DNA from: Weissella minor
GTDB taxonomy: Bacteria > Bacillota > Bacilli > Lactobacillales > Lactobacillaceae
Direction: 5' to 3'
NCBI RefSeq assembly: GCF_001437425.1
Contig: NZ_JQCD01000024.1
Location: forward strand, 154,394-218,393
DNA: 64,000 nt
Position 1 is the stretch's first letter, and the number at the start of each line of letters is the position of its first letter. A model generated the notes under the pieces. That model saw only the letters and a program-made list of their open reading frames with translations. It had not been told where the DNA came from and searched no databases. Of the stretch, positions 17,276 through 26,484 are shown piece after piece. The position numbers and the translations under genes are program-made.

Positions 17276-17746
17276 TTGTCCTATATATCAATTATTTTAA
17301 TGTTAGCATTAAGCATGTACGTTCTCTTCAGGGTATATCTAGCTTTTAAATTTCATAATGTTCACAAGCAATATTTTTCTAAATTAGAAATAGTGAGAAA
17401 AGAACTAAAAGAAAGGGAACGTGAACAGCGTAGAAAGGAAAATCAGATTATTATTCCTGCAGAGTCCAATATTAATTTTAACGTTTTACCAAGTGATGAT
17501 GAAATTAATAAAAAATGGGCAAAACTTTATGAATGGGATAATCGATGTAAAGTGATTGGTGCGAATTTTTTATCAATTTTTGCAATACTAGTAGTTATTA
17601 TTAATTTTGGGGACTCATTCAAACTTGATGTTCACGAAACGGGACTAGCAGCAATACTTCCGTCAGTAGTCTCTCTTTTTAATAATAGCTTTACTAGTTT
17701 TGAAGTAAAGGACATTCCCGAAATTTATAAACAAATAGTACCTTAG
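17276..17746 (+). CDS. Membrane protein of unknown function (156 aa)
   Basis: An N-terminal membrane helix (about 3-20) is followed by a highly charged helical stretch (VRKELKEREREQRRKENQ, about 42-60), a soluble section and one or two further hydrophobic segments (about 97-112 and 122-136). No family is recognised. The start is TTG 17276, with GAAAGG some 10 bases upstream. It is flanked by terminators on both sides and by prophage debris downstream, so it may be cargo of that element. Confidence 0.62.
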   Translation: MSYISIILMLALSMYVLFRVYLAFKFHNVHKQYFSKLEIVRKELKEREREQRRKENQIIIPAESNINFNVLPSDDEINKKWAKLYEWDNRCKVIGANFLSIFAILVVIINFGDSFKLDVHETGLAAILPSVVSLFNNSFTSFEVKDIPEIYKQIVP

Positions 17747-17775
17747 TGAAATGATATATTACTGTTTCAATTTTG

Positions 17776-17822
17776 AACAAGAGTTAAAAGAATAGCTTTA
17801 TGCTATCTTTTTAACTCTTGTT
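17776..17822. terminator. Bidirectional hairpin at the prophage-remnant border
   Basis: AACAAGAGTTAAAAGAATAGC pairs with GCTATCTTTTTAACTCTTGTT around a tiny loop (one bulge). It can terminate the plus-strand gene and the minus-strand phage genes. The right arm carries the stop of the pseudogene at 17803. Confidence 0.8.
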
Positions 17823-17985
17823 CTCGATTGTCTATTAGAACACGCAACTCATCTAAATCATCCAGTGTGGCTTGATTACGAATGAACGGCCGTGACAGTG
17901 ACCGATTGCTTAGGTATTTAGGATGTTCTTTGTTCTGTTTTTACCAACGTTTGTTAGCTTCGGTCTGCTTATTTGTTTCTGCCAT
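17803..17985 (-). pseudogene. Small phage gene interrupted by a stop codon
   Basis: On the minus strand ATG 17985 opens a frame (MAETNKQTEANKRW) that hits TAA at codon 15. It then continues in the same frame for about 45 residues, with DDLDELRVLIDNREQ near the end. The continuation looks coding, so I read it as one small gene broken by a single nonsense change (TAA where CAA would fit). It starts 3 bp after the ArpU-like gene. I do not recognise its function. Confidence 0.55.
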
Positions 17986-17988
17986 GGG

Positions 17989-18324
17989 TTAGCTTTTCCT
18001 AAATGAATAATACAGTTCCAAGCTTTTTACGATCACATTTAAAGCTTTGTTGAGTAGTTGCTGATTTCTACGCACTGTTAAGTTGTTCATTTCGACTATA
18101 TCACGCCATTCCATGTTAAAGATAAATTGGCAAATGAATATATTAGATTTTTTAGTAGGCATGGTGCTAATGATATTTAAAACGGTCATAATGATGTTAT
18201 GTGCACATGCACTATTTTTGCCAGCGGAACCAGGTAAATACATATAGTCACGGTTATAATGAGCCATAGACAAAAGGGGTGGCCATTCTGTTGTCAGCCA
18301 TGTTCTAATCGCATCAACGTTCAC
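17989..18324 (-). CDS. ArpU-like phage late-gene regulator (remnant operon)
   Basis: The 111-residue minus-strand protein has the N-terminus VDAIRTWLTTEWPPLLSMAHY and the middle part FICQFIFNMEWRDIVEMNNLTVRRNQQLLNKALN, a sigma-70 region 4-like helix-turn-helix. This resembles the ArpU/RinA-type regulators encoded just before phage packaging genes; the assignment is from memory of the family. The start is GTG 18324, overlapping the upstream stop by 4 bp. The frame is intact, but the genes on both sides are broken, so it is probably a relic. Confidence 0.55.
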   Translation of the reverse strand: MNVDAIRTWLTTEWPPLLSMAHYNRDYMYLPGSAGKNSACAHNIIMTVLNIISTMPTKKSNIFICQFIFNMEWRDIVEMNNLTVRRNQQLLNKALNVIVKSLELYYSFRKS

Positions 18325-18521
18325 GTTTTTCCTTCATTTTTTATATAATCACTAATTGGCCTTAATAATTGCTTTTCAGTGTGATCAGTGCCGCCATGTT
18401 TAGCATAGAAGTCTTTGAACTGTGTCGTGAGTTTGCGAATATCTTTAACGGTCATACTATACTTATATGCTAACGTTTCTGCAGTCTGGCCATCGTTCTT
18501 ATCAGAATTAGATATAAGGTT
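18321..18521 (-). pseudogene. 5'-truncated phage gene
   Basis: The minus-strand frame is open from 18521 to TGA 18323-18321 and encodes about 66 residues (including AYKYSMTVKDIRKL and FYAKHGGTDHTEKQLL). It has no start codon before an upstream TAA. Its stop overlaps the start of the ArpU-like gene, the tight packing typical of phage operons. The 5' part is lost at the junction with the integrase stub. Confidence 0.5.
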
Positions 18522-18558
18522 TTAGACAGACTCATGTCAGTTTATTGCTATCCAATGA

Positions 18559-18687
18559 GGACGATATAAAGAAGTAGTTGAACGATTAATTTATAAAGAT
18601 ATAACAATTACAGCCAACATTTATCGTTATGTCACACCTAAAAGGCTAAGGGTAAGGTTATCGAGATCAGAGGCAGATATATTATGA
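18559..18687 (+). pseudogene. C-terminal stub of a phage-type tyrosine integrase
   Basis: A start-less plus-strand frame of 42 codons begins GRYKEVVERL and continues with YKDITITANIYRYVTP. This resembles the end of tyrosine recombinases (ERLGHKDI..T.. Y.H.TP). The usual His of LGH is absent (LIYKD), while the candidate catalytic Tyr (NIY) is present. It is bounded upstream by a stop. The tip of int next to minus-strand phage genes supports a deleted prophage. The match is short, so confidence is moderate. Confidence 0.5.
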
Positions 18688-18733
18688 GCTATTTTCTGCT
18701 GTAACACCAACTGAAAGTCAATAAAGCATGATA

Positions 18734-18764
18734 TTGACAGGCTTATGACCATATATAGTATACT
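18734..18764 (+). promoter_or_regulatory. Probable promoter of the hydroxyisocaproate dehydrogenase gene
   Basis: TTGACA (18734-18739) and TATACT (18759-18764) are 19 bp apart, slightly long. The gene start is 26 bp downstream. Confidence 0.5.
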
Positions 18765-18790
18765 TAGTTTAAATATATGGAGGAAATAGC

Positions 18791-19723
18791 ATGTCACGTA
18801 AAATTGGAATTATTGGTGTTGGAAGTGTTGGGGGCGCAATTGCGCATGGATTAATCGCGCAAGGTGTTGCTGATGACTATGTCTTAATTAATCGGGGTGA
18901 GGACAAAGCCGTTGCAAACCAACTTGATTTTCAAGATGCGATGGGTAATTTAGAAACGCATGCAAATATTACAATTAATGATTGGTCAGCGTTAGGAGAT
19001 GCTGACGTGATTATTTCAACATTAGGTAATATGAAGATGCAACAAGATAACCCAAGTGGTGATCGTTTTGCTGAATTGAAATTTACAAGTTCAATGGTCC
19101 AATCTGTTGGAACGAACATTAAAGAATCAGGCTTTAACGGTACACTGATTGTTATTTCAAATCCCGTCGACGTGATTACGACGATGTTCAAAGATGTGAC
19201 AGGGCTACCTGCAAATCAAGTCCTTGGAACAGGGGCTTTGTTAGATACAGCTCGTATGCAACGTATCTTAGGATCTAAGTTAAATATTGATCCACGTTCA
19301 GTTTCAGGATATATTTTAGGCGAACATGGTAATAGCCAAGTGCCAGCTTGGTCAACTGTTCGTGCTTTGGGTCAGCCAATTGAGAAACTTGCTGAATCAC
19401 GTGGTATTGACTTGTCAGAAACAGCTGATGAAATCCGTAAGGGTGGCTTTGCCATTGTTAACGGAAAAGGTCATACGAGCTATGGCGTGGCAACGGCAGC
19501 AATTCGAATTGCCAAGGCAGTGATGGCTGATTCACGCGAAGAATTAGTCGTTTCAACATTGCGTCCTGAATATGATGTATATCTATCATATCCAGTGATT
19601 GTTGGACGTGGTGGTGCTGTGGAAAACTGCGAACTTGATTTAACAGCCACAGAACTAGAAGAATTAAATGCATCACACGCATTTATTGTTGAGCAATATC
19701 AACAAATTAAAGCAACATTGTAA
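18791..19723 (+). CDS. L-2-hydroxyisocaproate dehydrogenase (LDH/MDH family)
   Basis: A 310-residue NAD-dependent 2-hydroxyacid dehydrogenase that interconverts branched 2-keto acids and L-2-hydroxy acids. The Rossmann motif GVGSVGGA lies at about 9-16, NPVDVIT at about 121, the active-site His in [13 protein letters not shown] at about 178, and DTARMQR at about 155. Closeness to lactobacillal L-HicDH (for example [14 protein letters not shown] and [11 protein letters not shown]) argues for HicDH rather than L-LDH, though annotation pipelines often call it lactate dehydrogenase. ATG 18791 follows GGAGG. It makes flavour-active hydroxy acids and recycles NAD. Confidence 0.87.
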   Translation: MSRKIGIIGVGSVGGAIAHGLIAQGVADDYVLINRGEDKAVANQLDFQDAMGNLETHANITINDWSALGDADVIISTLGNMKMQQDNPSGDRFAELKFTSSMVQSVGTNIKESGFNGTLIVISNPVDVITTMFKDVTGLPANQVLGTGALLDTARMQRILGSKLNIDPRSVSGYILGEHGNSQVPAWSTVRALGQPIEKLAESRGIDLSETADEIRKGGFAIVNGKGHTSYGVATAAIRIAKAVMADSREELVVSTLRPEYDVYLSYPVIVGRGGAVENCELDLTATELEELNASHAFIVEQYQQIKATL

Positions 19724-19731
19724 AATTCAGT

Positions 19732-19773
19732 AGAACGTTGAAAATCATGGAAGTGATTGGCAACGTTCTTTAT
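19732..19773 (+). terminator. Intrinsic terminator of the hydroxyisocaproate dehydrogenase gene
   Basis: GAACGTT and AACGTTC form the outer stem and AATCA/TGATT the inner one, followed by a short T-rich tail. Confidence 0.75.
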
Positions 19774-19790
19774 GTTATTAAGAGGTGATT

Positions 19791-20957
19791 ATGAGATTCT
19801 TACATACAGCAGATTGGCATATCGGTAAAGAATTAGGGGCATATTCATTGTTGGCGCAACAAACAGCTGCTTTTAATGAAATCATGCAAATTGCTAGAGA
19901 TGAAAAAGTTGATGCAATTTTGTTAGCTGGTGATTTATATGATCGTGCGATTCCACCAACAACTGCGGTCAATGCTTTGGAAGATATGCTGAAAGCATTG
20001 AACTTAACGAGTGAACTGCCAATTTTTGCAGTTTCGGGAAATCATGATGGACCGGCACGTTTGGGGGCTGGAAAGGAATGGCGTGAAGCCAACCAATTTT
20101 ATTTACGCACGGAATTGGCTGAGGCCTTTGTACCAATTGAATTTGGTAATACCCAAATTTTCATGTTACCTTTTCTTGATCCACTGGATGCACGTATCTA
20201 TTATGAGATTGAAAATGATTCTGGTGAGATGCGAACAATCAATGACGTGATGACGCGTGTGGTTGCTGACATGAAAAATGAATTTACACCAGGCATGCAA
20301 CACGTGTTGGTGTCGCATTATTATGTAACAGGGTCACGTAATGAAGACTATACGTTAACAAGTGAAACAACTTCATCAGTTGGTGGCTTAAAAGGGATTG
20401 ATGTCAATGTATTTAACGATTTCGACTATGTCGCTTTAGGTCATTTACATCTCAAGCAAGCTAGCCCTAGTAAGAATGTGCAATACTCTGGCTCACCGAT
20501 TAAATTTAATACGAAAGAAGCGCAGAGCGAAAAGGGTGTCTTTATCGTTGATATAGATGACACGGGAGTCAACTCAAAATGGATGCCGTTGCATCCAGAT
20601 AAAGATTTAATTTTACTGACTGAATCCTTTGAGACGTTGATTGATGCTGATTTCTATCAACAATATGAACGAAATGGGGCCAATTTATTTAGTATTCAAT
20701 TAACTGACCAACCACAAGTGTCTGATTTGAGAAAGCAATTAGTCGATATTTACGGTGAAATTGCTGAAATTCAATTTCCAAAAATTCAAATGGAAATGAA
20801 TGACGTTGCAAAACGATTGAAGGAACAAGAAGAGGTGTCAAATCAGACCTTAATCCAAGAGTTTTATGAAGAAGTCATGCATGACAAGCTCAATCAAAAT
20901 CAAATGGAAATTATTGAGCAAACATTGATTGGCTTAAGTCGGGAGGTAACAGACTAA
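19791..20957 (+). CDS. sbcD: Exonuclease subunit SbcD
   Basis: This 388-residue metallophosphoesterase nuclease, the Mre11 homologue, forms the SbcCD complex that cleaves DNA hairpins and blocked ends. The five phosphoesterase motifs are all present: HTADWHIG (about 5-12), AGDLYD (about 45), SGNHDG (about 80), VSHYY (about 175) and LGHLHLK (about 214). The start is ATG 19791 after AGAGG; a GTG two codons earlier is also possible. Its stop overlaps the sbcC start by one base, so the two subunits are translationally coupled. Confidence 0.95.
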   Translation: MRFLHTADWHIGKELGAYSLLAQQTAAFNEIMQIARDEKVDAILLAGDLYDRAIPPTTAVNALEDMLKALNLTSELPIFAVSGNHDGPARLGAGKEWREANQFYLRTELAEAFVPIEFGNTQIFMLPFLDPLDARIYYEIENDSGEMRTINDVMTRVVADMKNEFTPGMQHVLVSHYYVTGSRNEDYTLTSETTSSVGGLKGIDVNVFNDFDYVALGHLHLKQASPSKNVQYSGSPIKFNTKEAQSEKGVFIVDIDDTGVNSKWMPLHPDKDLILLTESFETLIDADFYQQYERNGANLFSIQLTDQPQVSDLRKQLVDIYGEIAEIQFPKIQMEMNDVAKRLKEQEEVSNQTLIQEFYEEVMHDKLNQNQMEIIEQTLIGLSREVTD

Positions 20958-23900
20958 TGCGACCATTAAAATTGAACATGCATTATTTTGGCCCATATGC
21001 GGATACCGAAATTGATTTTACGAGATTTAGTGAATCAAGTCTTTTTTTAATCACAGGTGATACCGGGGCTGGTAAGACGACAATGTTTGATGCGATGACC
21101 TATGCCCTTTATGGAACGACTTCAGGGGATAGAACGGCGGAAACGATGCGTAGTGAATTTGCGACCCCTGATCAACTAACAAGTGTTCGCTTTACATTTG
21201 AGCATAACGGCCACTTTTATCAAATTGAACGTGAACCCAAACAACGTATTCGGGCCAAACGTAAGCAAGCTAAAGGCGATGGATTAACAAATTATGCTGC
21301 CACCGTTGCCTTATCCGAATTGGATCAAGATTTATCAAAGCCCATTAAACATATGGCAACTAAACAAAAAGAAGCTAATCAAATGATTACAGAATTGCTG
21401 CATTTAACGGATGAGCAATTTAGAAAAATTATTTTGTTACCGCAGAATCAATTTAGAGATTTCTTAGCTGCTAAAAGTGATGATAAACTCGCAATTCTGA
21501 GAAGTCTTTATGGTAGTGAAATCTTTGAAGCCTTTACAAATGATCTCAAAAACCAAAGTAAACAAGCCCAGGCAGACTTACAAACTATCGTCAGTCGACG
21601 TGATCAAATTTTTGAGCAGTTACCTGAAATTGAGGACGCACCAGTTTTTGAAGGGGCCTTTACTGATAAATTAGCGGTGTTAGAAGCGGTTGTTTTGACA
21701 CAACAAAAGAAATTGGCAGACTTGGTTGATATTGATCAAAAAGCTGAAAAAGTTTATCAGGAGTTGCAAGCGACATTGCTTCGTGGTCAGACGCTTCAAG
21801 CAGATTTTGAACAAAAAACAGCTCTGGAAGCCCAACTAACTAAACTTAATGCACAAAAAAGTGACATTGCAATGAAGCGTAAAAGTTTAGATGATTTAAA
21901 TTGGGTTGCCAATCATTTGCCCTTAATTCAAAAGGTTGAACAGAATGAAAAAGATTTAGCACATGGGCAACAAGCGTTGCTCGACCTACAAGCGAACGAA
22001 AAAAAATTAAGTGCATCATCACAACAAGAAAAGGCGCGTTTGGCTACGGCAATGAAGCGGGTTGATGAAATTGATGAGATGCGACAAACAATTGAGACCA
22101 TTCAGAATCAGCTATTACCACAAGCAAAACGTAAAGCTGAACTTGAAGCTGAACTTGTGACGTTAAAAGACACGCAAACAAAATTGCAACAGGATGTTGA
22201 TGCGCACAAGCAGGCCCAAAAAGAACAATTAGACTTGCAGAACGATTTGCAAGCAAAATTGACGGCGCTTGGTGCTGTAGATCAACACTTACAAGCATTG
22301 CAAAATTTGCGGGTCCCATTAGACCGTTATGCGAATTTGGTAGAGCGCATCGAAGAAAATCAAAAGGCGGTAGATGCTGCTAACGAAAAAGTTGAACAGG
22401 CTCAAAAAACACTGGCGCAACAGCAAACTATTTTAACAAATGCAGAACAGGCCCGTGACGCTAAGAAAGATTTGCGCAAAAAAGCGTTAATCGCACAGCT
22501 ACAGCAAGATTTAACAGAAGGCGAGCCATGTCCAATTTGTGGGGTCGTCTATACAGGTCAGGCTGAACATCTAGACGCAGAAAATGCGGCGCTTGATTTG
22601 AAACAAGTCATGGCTGAGGTTGATCAAGCGCAAAGTGACTATGAACAGGCACAACAGCAGGTGAATAAAACACAACTTGAGTTGACGCACGAGCTTGAAC
22701 AAATGACACAATTACAGCATGATCAGAGTGACTTAGTCAGCGAACAAAAAGCAAATAAGGCGTCAATTATTGCTGATGCACAAACATTGGGATTTGAAGC
22801 TTTCAAGGCCAACGAACCTTTGCAAGCGACATTTGATGCATTATCAGATGATTTAAATCAAAAACAAGCACAGGCTCAGCAATTACAACATGAGCTGCAA
22901 ACTGCCGAACAGGATTTAAATGCGTTAGTGCTAGCATTAACTAAAGCCACTCAAAATTTGGAAAATCATGCCCAGCAAATAACACAGACTCAAACGTTGT
23001 TAGCGGACTTTGATAAGGATTTAGCTGATGTCGCAACGTATCAAGCACGTTTGTCGAAGATGCAATCAGAAATTAAGGCATATGATGAAGCGGTCAATGA
23101 AATTAAAGCGGCGCTGGCAAAGCTCGATGGGCAATTGTCGGAAAATGACAGACAACGTCATGACCAGCACGCTAAGCAACAGGATAACTTGGCTGAACAA
23201 GCACAGTTGCATCTTGAATTAAACCAAATATTGGCTAAGCAAGATGCTTATCAGATGCAAACTTTTGCCGAAAATAGTCATCTTTTGCAAGTTGATGACC
23301 CACGTGATGATTTACGAACCATTGTACAAAGTTACGAGAGTGATTTAGCACATACAAAGGAAGCCTTGACGCAATTAAATGAAAAAATTGGTGAGCAAGC
23401 AATGCCAGATATTGCTGCGCTGACGGAGCAAGTGCAGGTAGCTAATGATAAGCACAAGGCGGCCCAAGAAACCGTCCAGACACAAAAAATAGTGACCCAT
23501 GAATTTGAAAAAAGCGTTGCAGATGCAAAACATTTACAAAAACAATGGTTGGAACAACAAGCAGGTAATGCTGATTTAATTGCCTTAACAAATGCCGTTG
23601 ACGGGAATAATGATGCTAAAATGCGCTTGGAACCTTATATTTTGCAGGCCTTTTTGAATCAAGTCTTGGAATATGCAAATGGACACTATATTGGTCAATT
23701 TTCTGGAAACCGCTATACCTTTAAATTAAGCAATGAACATAGTGGGCGTGCGAACCAAAATGGACTTGACATTAATGTTTTAGATAGTGAAAGCAATCAA
23801 CTTAGAAGTACTAGTACCTTGTCTGGTGGAGAGTCCTTTATCGCGGCGCTATCAATTGCGCTATCAATGGCTGAAGTTGTTCAGCTGCGCGCTGGTGGTG

Positions 23901-24115
23901 CCCAAATTGATGCTTTATTTATTGACGAAGGTTTTGGTTCTTTAGATGGTCAAACATTAGAACAAGCAATGGAAGCGTTAGGAAATATTGAAAAATCAGG
24001 GCGCCTCGTCGGGGTCATTTCGCACGTTGAAAGTATGAAGCAACAGATTTTGCAACAAATACAAGTTAAAAAATTAGGTAATGGACAAAGTGATATTAAG
24101 TATCAACAAGCTTAA
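20957..24115 (+). CDS. sbcC: Exonuclease subunit SbcC (SMC-like ATPase)
   Basis: The 1052-residue Rad50 homologue is the partner of SbcD. The N-terminal Walker A is GDTGAGKTT (about 34-42). Two long coiled-coil arms (about 180-520 and 540-880) flank the zinc-hook CPICG starting near residue 525, which dimerises through Zn. The C-terminal ATPase half has the LSGGE signature (about 955) and Walker B ALFIDEGFGSLD (about 986-997). Length and order match the family. The arms are very rich in Gln, Ala and Lys, as usual for such coils. It overlaps sbcD by one base. Confidence 0.96.
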   Translation: MRPLKLNMHYFGPYADTEIDFTRFSESSLFLITGDTGAGKTTMFDAMTYALYGTTSGDRTAETMRSEFATPDQLTSVRFTFEHNGHFYQIEREPKQRIRAKRKQAKGDGLTNYAATVALSELDQDLSKPIKHMATKQKEANQMITELLHLTDEQFRKIILLPQNQFRDFLAAKSDDKLAILRSLYGSEIFEAFTNDLKNQSKQAQADLQTIVSRRDQIFEQLPEIEDAPVFEGAFTDKLAVLEAVVLTQQKKLADLVDIDQKAEKVYQELQATLLRGQTLQADFEQKTALEAQLTKLNAQKSDIAMKRKSLDDLNWVANHLPLIQKVEQNEKDLAHGQQALLDLQANEKKLSASSQQEKARLATAMKRVDEIDEMRQTIETIQNQLLPQAKRKAELEAELVTLKDTQTKLQQDVDAHKQAQKEQLDLQNDLQAKLTALGAVDQHLQALQNLRVPLDRYANLVERIEENQKAVDAANEKVEQAQKTLAQQQTILTNAEQARDAKKDLRKKALIAQLQQDLTEGEPCPICGVVYTGQAEHLDAENAALDLKQVMAEVDQAQSDYEQAQQQVNKTQLELTHELEQMTQLQHDQSDLVSEQKANKASIIADAQTLGFEAFKANEPLQATFDALSDDLNQKQAQAQQLQHELQTAEQDLNALVLALTKATQNLENHAQQITQTQTLLADFDKDLADVATYQARLSKMQSEIKAYDEAVNEIKAALAKLDGQLSENDRQRHDQHAKQQDNLAEQAQLHLELNQILAKQDAYQMQTFAENSHLLQVDDPRDDLRTIVQSYESDLAHTKEALTQLNEKIGEQAMPDIAALTEQVQVANDKHKAAQETVQTQKIVTHEFEKSVADAKHLQKQWLEQQAGNADLIALTNAVDGNNDAKMRLEPYILQAFLNQVLEYANGHYIGQFSGNRYTFKLSNEHSGRANQNGLDINVLDSESNQLRSTSTLSGGESFIAALSIALSMAEVVQLRAGGAQIDALFIDEGFGSLDGQTLEQAMEALGNIEKSGRLVGVISHVESMKQQILQQIQVKKLGNGQSDIKYQQA

Positions 24116-24118
24116 GGA

Positions 24119-24148
24119 TTGTCTTTTTACTTGAAGCGTGCGTATAAT
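24119..24148 (+). promoter_or_regulatory. Promoter of the 49-aa/TPR transcript
   Basis: TTGTCT (24119-24124) and a perfect TATAAT (24143-24148) are 18 bp apart, starting just after the sbcC stop. Confidence 0.65.
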
Positions 24149-24180
24149 AGATGTTCAAGAATTGTAGTGAGGAAAGAATA

Positions 24181-24330
24181 ATGTCAACAAAAGGAAGTAT
24201 TAAATCAAATGATTTTGCACGCGGTGCTTCAAATAAAGGGACCGTTTCAGCTGAAGATAAAAAGTCAAAGCGTGAAGCTTTATTAGCCAAAGCCCGCCAA
24301 AAGGCCCAAGCAACTGATAAGCAAGATTAG
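24181..24330 (+). CDS. Small basic protein of unknown function (49 aa)
   Basis: ATG 24181 follows GAGGAAAG, and TAG ends at 24330. The product is polar and Lys/Ala/Ser-rich (SIKSNDFARGAS at the start, REALLAKARQKAQA at the end) with a probable short C-terminal helix and no hydrophobic segment. No family is recognised. A good promoter, a good binding site and its position 45 bp before the TPR gene make it credible. It might be a small nucleic-acid or ribosome binder; that is only suggested by its charge. Confidence 0.68.
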   Translation: MSTKGSIKSNDFARGASNKGTVSAEDKKSKREALLAKARQKAQATDKQD

Positions 24331-24375
24331 AACGATTATTGTCGAAAGTGTGCAATCGTAAGGAGGCTGGAATAC

Positions 24376-25671
24376 ATGGCAAGTTATGCAGAACGTATGT
24401 TAACAGAATTAGAACTTGGTCAAACTGAGGAAGCCAAAAAGTCATATGCATTGTCATTGCGACATGACGATGATGATACAATTTATTCTTTAGCCGAAGA
24501 ATTATATGGCTTAGGATTCTCAAACCAAGCGCAACGGGCTTATAAAAAATTATTAGAAAAATATCCCGATGCAGATGAATTACGTACGGCGTTAGCCGAT
24601 ATCGCTATTGATGATGGTGATACTGAAACAGCAATGAATTATTTGGCAGAAGTGAAGCCGGAATCAGATGCCTACTTACAGTCCTTAATTGTAATGGCTG
24701 ATTTGTATCAATCTGAAGGTATTTATGAAGCTGCTGAGGCGAAATTGAAGACGGCTTATGATTTGGCACCTGATGAACCAGTGATTGCCTTTGCTTTGGG
24801 TGAATATTATTTTGCATCAGCGGATTATAAGAATGCGATTCCATACTATCGAACATTGTTGGAACAAGGTGAACGTCATTTTTCAGGTGTTGATGTTGCA
24901 TCCCGCATTGGGGTGGCATATGCACTGGTTGGGGATGTTGACCGTGCATTAGCTTATCTGGAACAAATTGATGAAGCTAGTCTAACACCTGATGTCCGTT
25001 TCCAATTGGCGATGATTTATGCAGCTGATGAAGAAACGCATGATAAAGGGATTAAAGCTTTTGAAGAGTTGCGTGAAATCGATCCGGATTATGCCACATT
25101 GTATGAACCTTTAGGTGCACTTTATGAACATCAACATAAAGATGAACAAGCGCTTGAGACTTATCAAGATGGGTTAGCGATTGATCAATTCAATCCAAAA
25201 ATGTATGAACGCGCTGCGATTGTAAGCGAACGTTTAGGCCAATCAAATGAGGCACAGAGCTTCTTTAAAGAAGGACTCAAATATAATCCAGAAGATGTCA
25301 CATTGACATTGGATTATTCAGATTGGTTAACGCTACATGAGCAGCACGAAGAAAATATTCGTTTGCTTAATGATTATTTTGCTGATGATGAAGCTGACAT
25401 TGATCCAGTGATGTATCGTAATTTAGCGAAGAGTTATGCTGGAATTGAAGACTTTGAAATGGCTGATAAGTATTATCAAGCGGCCTTACCATTCTTCGAT
25501 ACGGATGCTAGTTTCTTAAAGGATGCGTATTATTTCTTCCGTGAAGCGGGTGAACAAACTTTTGCCAAGCAAACATTGGACTTGTATTTGAAGCTAGTCC
25601 CAGATGATTATGAAATGCTTGAAGAAAAAGATATTTTAGATGCACAAAATGATGAAGACGCGTTCTTCTAA
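24376..25671 (+). CDS. Tetratricopeptide repeat protein (YpiA-like)
   Basis: The 431-residue soluble protein is built almost wholly of TPR helix pairs (for example SDAYLQSLIVMADLYQSEG, EPVIAFALGEYYFASADYKNA and ALETYQDGLAIDQFNPKMYERAA), ending in an acidic tail (EDAFF). Such proteins act as protein-interaction scaffolds. The Firmicute relative YpiA has no established biochemical role. ATG 24376 follows AAGGAGG. It is probably co-transcribed with the 49-aa gene upstream. Confidence 0.88.
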   Translation: MASYAERMLTELELGQTEEAKKSYALSLRHDDDDTIYSLAEELYGLGFSNQAQRAYKKLLEKYPDADELRTALADIAIDDGDTETAMNYLAEVKPESDAYLQSLIVMADLYQSEGIYEAAEAKLKTAYDLAPDEPVIAFALGEYYFASADYKNAIPYYRTLLEQGERHFSGVDVASRIGVAYALVGDVDRALAYLEQIDEASLTPDVRFQLAMIYAADEETHDKGIKAFEELREIDPDYATLYEPLGALYEHQHKDEQALETYQDGLAIDQFNPKMYERAAIVSERLGQSNEAQSFFKEGLKYNPEDVTLTLDYSDWLTLHEQHEENIRLLNDYFADDEADIDPVMYRNLAKSYAGIEDFEMADKYYQAALPFFDTDASFLKDAYYFFREAGEQTFAKQTLDLYLKLVPDDYEMLEEKDILDAQNDEDAFF

Positions 25672-25677
25672 AATAAG

Positions 25678-25707
25678 AAAGCTGGTTCGTATGGACCGGC
25701 TTTTTTG
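25678..25707 (+). terminator. Intrinsic terminator of the TPR gene
   Basis: AAGCTGGTTC and GGACCGGCTT (G-U pairs) flank a 4-base loop, followed by T6. Confidence 0.88.
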
Positions 25708-25782
25708 TTTGGACGCAAACATGTATTAGCCCAAAATATGTTAAACTAGAATGAAATAATTAATGAAATGAGACCTTAAAAA

Positions 25783-26484
25783 ATGGATGCATTGCACTTA
25801 TCAGATCGTATGGCAGCAGTGGCAGCGTATGTTCCCGATGACGCTCGTGTGGCGGATATTGGTTCCGATCATGCTTATTTGCCAGCTAATTTAATTTTGA
25901 ATAAACGAATTCAGTTCGCGATTGCCGGCGAGGTCGCCAAAGGGCCTCTTGAAAATGCCGAACATGAGATTAATAAACATCGTCTGAATGAACAGTTGAT
26001 TCCGCGTCTTGCTGACGGCTTGGCTGCAATTCAACCTGAAGATGAGATTGATACGGTTGTCATCGCCGGGATGGGTGGCCGTTTAATTACACAAATCCTT
26101 GAAGCTGGTCATCAAGGCGATACTCAATATGACACCATTATTGTGCAGCCAAATTTGGATGTTGATGTTGTTAGAAAATGGTTTATGCAACATCAGTATG
26201 CCATTTCGGATGAGCGCATGCTTTTTGATGATGGGCACTATTATGAAGTAGTTGTTGCGCAACCAGGTTCAGCGCACTACACAGAAACTGAATTGCAATT
26301 TGGTCCAATTAACATCCAAGAGAATGGTCCGATTTGGCGCGAACGCTGGAGTCGTGAATTAGCACGCCAACGCGGAATTATGGAAAAATTAGTTGCTGCA
26401 GACCAAACACAGTCTGAGGCATATACAAATTATCAGCAAACATCACAACAAATCGAGGAGGTATTAGCAGATGCTAGCAAGTGA
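25783..26484 (+). CDS. trmK: tRNA (adenine(22)-N1)-methyltransferase TrmK
   Basis: A 233-residue SAM-dependent class I methyltransferase that methylates A22 of tRNA. RVADIGSDHAYLP (about 22-34) is the SAM-binding motif I of this family, with VIAGMGGRLI (about 93) and QPNLDVDVVRKW (about 122) as the other TrmK-specific blocks. The C-terminus is helical, as in the Bacillus enzyme. The gene overlaps the following Nif3-family gene by 14 bp, the order found in most Firmicutes (trmK-yqfO). Confidence 0.93.
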   Translation: MDALHLSDRMAAVAAYVPDDARVADIGSDHAYLPANLILNKRIQFAIAGEVAKGPLENAEHEINKHRLNEQLIPRLADGLAAIQPEDEIDTVVIAGMGGRLITQILEAGHQGDTQYDTIIVQPNLDVDVVRKWFMQHQYAISDERMLFDDGHYYEVVVAQPGSAHYTETELQFGPINIQENGPIWRERWSRELARQRGIMEKLVAADQTQSEAYTNYQQTSQQIEEVLADASK

